Below are positions 61,263-64,000 of a stretch of 64,000 nt of DNA, piece by piece (positions within the stretch are counted from its first letter, which is position 1; each line of letters begins with the position of its first letter). The notes below the pieces were generated by a model. That model was not told the DNA's origin. It did no database searches and was given only the letters and a program-made list of their open reading frames with translations. The stretch is from Chryseobacterium sp. 36-9 (GTDB lineage Bacteria; Bacteroidota; Bacteroidia; Flavobacteriales; Weeksellaceae). Both the position numbers and the translations under genes were made by a program. Location: the NCBI GenBank assembly GCA_001898785.1, contig MKVE01000015.1, positions 33,589 to 97,588 of the forward strand, read 5' to 3'.

Positions 61263-63263
61263 TTAGTTTTGAAGATTCAAATAAATCTTTTGGTTTTTTC
61301 CAATGATTGCGCCTTCTGCTGGAAATTGTCCCGTGATTTTTCCCACACCTTTATAATCTACTCTATAGCCTAGATTTTCAAGCTGTGGAATTACATTCTT
61401 GCCAATCATCCCCACCAGATTTGGCATTGAATCTCTTGTGACATTTACCTTTATGTTTGGCGTTGTCATTTTATTAAGGTTAACTTTACGTTCAACCAAA
61501 AGTTCTTTTTCAACATTCAACGGGGTTTTGAGAAAAGTTTTTCCTGCAATTTCCTTAAAAACCGGTGCTGAAACTGTTCCTCCATAAAAACCTTTTGATG
61601 TATCAGGCTGATTGACAACTACGATACAGGTATATTTCGGATTATCCGCCGGATAAAATCCTGCAAATGAGGCCTGATATTTCATCGGTCCGTCTTTCTT
61701 CCAATATTCGAATCTGGCTGTTCCTGTTTTTCCTGCAATTTTGAGATTGGGTGTATAGATACTCTTTGCAGTCCCTTTTTCAACAGCTTTTGTCAATGCA
61801 CTTGTCATCATTTCAATTGCTTTATCGGACGCCATTTTTTTAACCATGACTTCCGGTTTTGCTTCATAAAGGATTTTACCGTCTTTCATTATTTTGTCAA
61901 TGAAAAGAGGCTTCACCATTTTACCTTTATTTGCAATTCCATTATAAAAAGTTACCAGTTGCAAAAGAGGAAATCTTGACGAATATCCATAAGCCAAAGA
62001 TGCCAATGTTGCCTTGTTCCAACGTTTGCTTTGTGGTGTCTGAATAGACGGTTTAGCAATTCCCGGAAGTTCGATTTGCATTTTGTCGAACATTTTCCAT
62101 TTTTTAAGATGATCTATAAAAACTTCCGGTTTATCTGCGTAATGCTGTGTGATAATCTTAGCGGCACCAACGTTGCTGGATTTGGCCAAAACATCACTCA
62201 CGTCATAAGTTCCGCCGCCATGACCGTCCGTGATCCTTTGTCCGGCATAGGTCCAGATTCCGTTTCCGATATTGACTTTAGTATTTTCGTCTATAAATCC
62301 GTCATCCATCGCTGCCAAAAGCGAAACCGTTTTGAAAGTAGAGCCAGGTTCCTGAGCATCTTTCACAGTATAGTTATAAGCATCAACATAAATTCCCGGC
62401 TCGGTTCTTCTAAGGTTAACCATAGCACGAATTTTTCCGGTTTCGGTTTCCATTACGACAACACAACCGTGATCTGCATCAAATTTTATTAACTGATTTT
62501 CTAACGCTGAATGAGCAATATCCTGAATTCTCAAATCCAAAGTGGTGTAAACATCCTGACCGTCAATTGGTTCTTTAACCTTCCAGTAATCAATTGGTTT
62601 CCATTGTGCTGAATTGATTCTTTGCTCCAGTCTTTTTCCGTCGATCCCTGTTAAAAATCTACTGAAAGCACCTTCCAAACCGGATTTTGATTCGCCATTA
62701 TCCGCTCCGATGGTTCCGGCTCCGATTTGGGTTGTTGCCAATTCTCTTCGGAAATTTCTTTCTACGATAAAGCCGCCTTTATTTTTACCTTTTTTGAAAA
62801 TCGGAAACTCACGGATTCTATCGTATTCATCAAAGTCCAAACCTTTTGCTAAAAGATAGTATTGATTATTTTTCTTGTTTTGTGCGTCCAATTTTGCTCT
62901 GAAATAACTTCTAGGCTTATCGAACATTTTGCTGAGAGAGTCCGTTAAAGCACCAATATTATTGGAGTAAATCGTATCTCTCATCGATTTGAAATCCAGG
63001 TAGATATCGTAACGCATTACCGTCGTCGCCAGGATAGAACCATCGGAAGCAAATAAATTTCCACGAGCTGCTTTCAAGGTTGCTTCTCGGTAATTTTTGC
63101 TGATGTAATTATTTTCGAATTCCTCAACATTGGTATTCTGAAGAATCATAATTCTACCCAAAAAGATGACAAACAAAATGAAAGCTCCCAAAACAAAAAG
63201 GTAGCCCCACTTCAACGCATTGGAACGCTTTTTTTCGTAATTATTATTTGGCTGCTTTATCAT
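61263..63263 (-). CDS. ftsI: Class B penicillin-binding protein FtsI with C-terminal PASTA domain
   Basis: Septal transpeptidase that cross-links peptidoglycan made by FtsW. A membrane helix (about 20-40) leads to a PBP dimerisation domain and the transpeptidase domain with SxxK (GSTFK, about 308), SSN (about 362) and KTG (about 512). Residues about 608-666 are a PASTA-type domain (SMPNLVGMIGKNVIPQLENLGYRVDY), which is common in Bacteroidota FtsI but absent in E. coli. I use the ATG at 63263, giving 666 residues and a 20-bp overlap with ftsL; the TTG 12 nt earlier is less likely. Confidence 0.94.
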   Translation of the reverse strand: MIKQPNNNYEKKRSNALKWGYLFVLGAFILFVIFLGRIMILQNTNVEEFENNYISKNYREATLKAARGNLFASDGSILATTVMRYDIYLDFKSMRDTIYSNNIGALTDSLSKMFDKPRSYFRAKLDAQNKKNNQYYLLAKGLDFDEYDRIREFPIFKKGKNKGGFIVERNFRRELATTQIGAGTIGADNGESKSGLEGAFSRFLTGIDGKRLEQRINSAQWKPIDYWKVKEPIDGQDVYTTLDLRIQDIAHSALENQLIKFDADHGCVVVMETETGKIRAMVNLRRTEPGIYVDAYNYTVKDAQEPGSTFKTVSLLAAMDDGFIDENTKVNIGNGIWTYAGQRITDGHGGGTYDVSDVLAKSSNVGAAKIITQHYADKPEVFIDHLKKWKMFDKMQIELPGIAKPSIQTPQSKRWNKATLASLAYGYSSRFPLLQLVTFYNGIANKGKMVKPLFIDKIMKDGKILYEAKPEVMVKKMASDKAIEMMTSALTKAVEKGTAKSIYTPNLKIAGKTGTARFEYWKKDGPMKYQASFAGFYPADNPKYTCIVVVNQPDTSKGFYGGTVSAPVFKEIAGKTFLKTPLNVEKELLVERKVNLNKMTTPNIKVNVTRDSMPNLVGMIGKNVIPQLENLGYRVDYKGVGKITGQFPAEGAIIGKNQKIYLNLQN

Positions 63264-63615
63264 CTGTGCTGTCAACTTTTATCAATAATTTCATCGGGTG
63301 GCTTTCCAAACTCACCAAAGAATCCTGAACCATTTCTTTTCCCAGTTCGGATTCCATTCTAATTTTGATTAGCCTACTTTGTGCGTAAGCGTTTCTGGAT
63401 TTATATTCTTCCGTTTCTTCTTTAAGCTTGTTAACGTGTTCTATTTTTTTATTAACCAAGTGATTACTATAAATCATCACCATCAATAACCCGAAAATGA
63501 ACAGAAAATATTTGTAATGTGCTTTTACCTCATCACGGTTAAGGAAATTCCCTTTTATGATGTCCATAAAAGTGAGTTTCTTTTTCTGCTTATTATAGGT
63601 TGTCTGCTTTGCCAC
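63244..63615 (-). CDS. ftsL: FtsL-like cell division protein
   Basis: Small bitopic protein of about 123 residues with an N-terminal cytoplasmic basic stretch, one membrane helix (about 38-56, YFLFIFGLLMVMIYSNHL) and a heptad-containing coiled coil after it, the FtsL plan. Its place between rsmH and ftsI is decisive. The start is set to the GTG at 63615 (VAKQTTYNKQKKK); the upstream frame lies in repeat sequence, and another possible start is the ATG in FMDIIKGNF. It overlaps ftsI by 20 bp. Confidence 0.83.
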   Translation of the reverse strand: MAKQTTYNKQKKKLTFMDIIKGNFLNRDEVKAHYKYFLFIFGLLMVMIYSNHLVNKKIEHVNKLKEETEEYKSRNAYAQSRLIKIRMESELGKEMVQDSLVSLESHPMKLLIKVDSTDDKAAK

Positions 63616-63616
63616 G

Positions 63617-63678
63617 TTTTTATAATTGATAAGTGATGAATGATAATTGATAATCATTTATCGCCTAGCATTTATGAT
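63617..63678. repeat. Palindromic intergenic repeat, family B copy 4
   Basis: Between rsmH and ftsL. ATAATTGATAAGTGATGA, ATGATAATTGATAATCATTT and TTTATCGC recall the other family B copies (1588-1671, 47697-47766, 50205-50284). Confidence 0.6.
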
Positions 63679-64000
63679 TTATAACTTTGTTCCAATTCTC
63701 ATTTTTGCGCTTCGTGCTCTAGAGTTTTCTTCAATTTCTTTATCATCCGGAATGATTGCTTTGGTTTGCAACAATTCGAATGCTTTTGCATAATTTCCGT
63801 AGATATCACGCTGAGGTTCTCCTTCGAACATTCCATTTTTCAGGAAACGTTTTACCAATCTGTCTTCCAGAGAATGATAAGAAATCACGACCAATCTTCC
63901 TTCCTGCTTCAAAATCTTATAAGACTGAACCAACATTTCTTTCAACACTTCCAGTTCCTGATTTACCTCAATTCTCACCGCCTGGAAAACCTGAGCAAAG
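63679..64000 (-). CDS. rsmH: 16S rRNA m4C1402 methyltransferase, C-terminal part (5' end outside window)
   Basis: C-terminal part of RsmH (MraW), the methyltransferase that modifies C1402 of 16S rRNA and is commonly the first or second gene of the dcw cluster. The frame is open to the edge of the window (FAQVFQAVRIEVNQELEVL), so the GTG at 63978 is internal. Segments GRLVVISYHSLEDRLVKRFLK and NSRARSAKMRIGTKL are diagnostic. About 107 of roughly 300 residues are present; mraZ would be expected further right. Confidence 0.94.
   Translation of the reverse strand, partial: FAQVFQAVRIEVNQELEVLKEMLVQSYKILKQEGRLVVISYHSLEDRLVKRFLKNGMFEGEPQRDIYGNYAKAFELLQTKAIIPDDKEIEENSRARSAKMRIGTKL

Noticed and set aside
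1588..63678. CRISPR array suggested by repeated short AT-rich motifs
   Set aside because: The repeats are dispersed singly in spacers, not in tandem with regular spacers, and no cas gene is present.

Overview
The window is a low-GC chromosomal segment of a Bacteroidota bacterium. It most resembles the Chryseobacterium/Epilithonimonas branch of the Flavobacteriia. Supporting signs are a type IX secretion sorting domain, a TonB-dependent receptor next to a DUF5689 lipoprotein, Bacteroidota-only families (DUF5687, DUF6146, DUF6909), type III glutamine synthetase, and promoters of the Bacteroidota form (TAnnTTTG, with TTG or TTTG about 17-21 nt upstream). No rRNA, tRNA, CRISPR array, insertion sequence or prophage was recognised. 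The left edge cuts NAD kinase and the right edge cuts rsmH.

Layout. 1-3097: nadK end, class II aldolase, accD without its zinc ribbon, and an orphan hypothetical. 3156-5829: metNIQ methionine importer behind a promoter, a 19-codon leader frame enclosed by an inverted repeat, and a terminator-like hairpin, which together look like an attenuator. 5891-8070: a dispersed composite repeat, an SpmA/SpmB-like membrane protein, and a four-helix-bundle gene framed by inverted repeats. 8078-16412: hydrolase, engB, a GNAT enzyme, a two-component system with a lipid-anchored TPR kinase, a SprT-like protease, mannose-1-phosphate guanylyltransferase and a YifB/ComM ATPase. 16460-25535: an isolated beta-helix (tailspike-like) protein, rnhA, dnaB, a DUF5687 ABC exporter, a SugE/Gdx-type SMR transporter with a Crp/Fnr regulator, fumC and a small membrane protein. 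25781-39035: prfA, a DUF6146 lipoprotein, a secreted EEP-fold nuclease/phosphatase divergent from a TonB receptor and DUF5689 lipoprotein, a tatD-tcdA-rnpA-DUF4126 run, a TetR regulator, a serine hydrolase and a DUF445 protein. 39159-48213: DUF6909, glnN, an NlpC/P60 lipoprotein, a T9SS cargo protein, prs-rplY, a bacilliredoxin and yqeY.

48317-64000 is the division and cell wall (dcw) cluster on the minus strand, read rsmH-ftsL-ftsI-murE-mraY-murD-ftsW-murG-(lipoprotein)-murC-ftsQ-ftsA-ftsZ. It makes the meso-DAP peptidoglycan precursor, flips and polymerises it at the septum, and assembles the Z-ring. murF and ddl are not in the cluster, and a small lipoprotein of unknown role sits between murG and murC.

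The most striking unexplained structure is a set of short palindromic intergenic repeats in at least five families. Every dcw spacer longer than about 25 nt is filled by one of them, without breaking gene order. The other main candidates for new biology are the metNIQ leader, the four-helix-bundle cassette, the secreted nuclease/receptor/lipoprotein locus, the possibly leaderless dnaB transcript, and the extended FtsZ and FtsQ C-termini.
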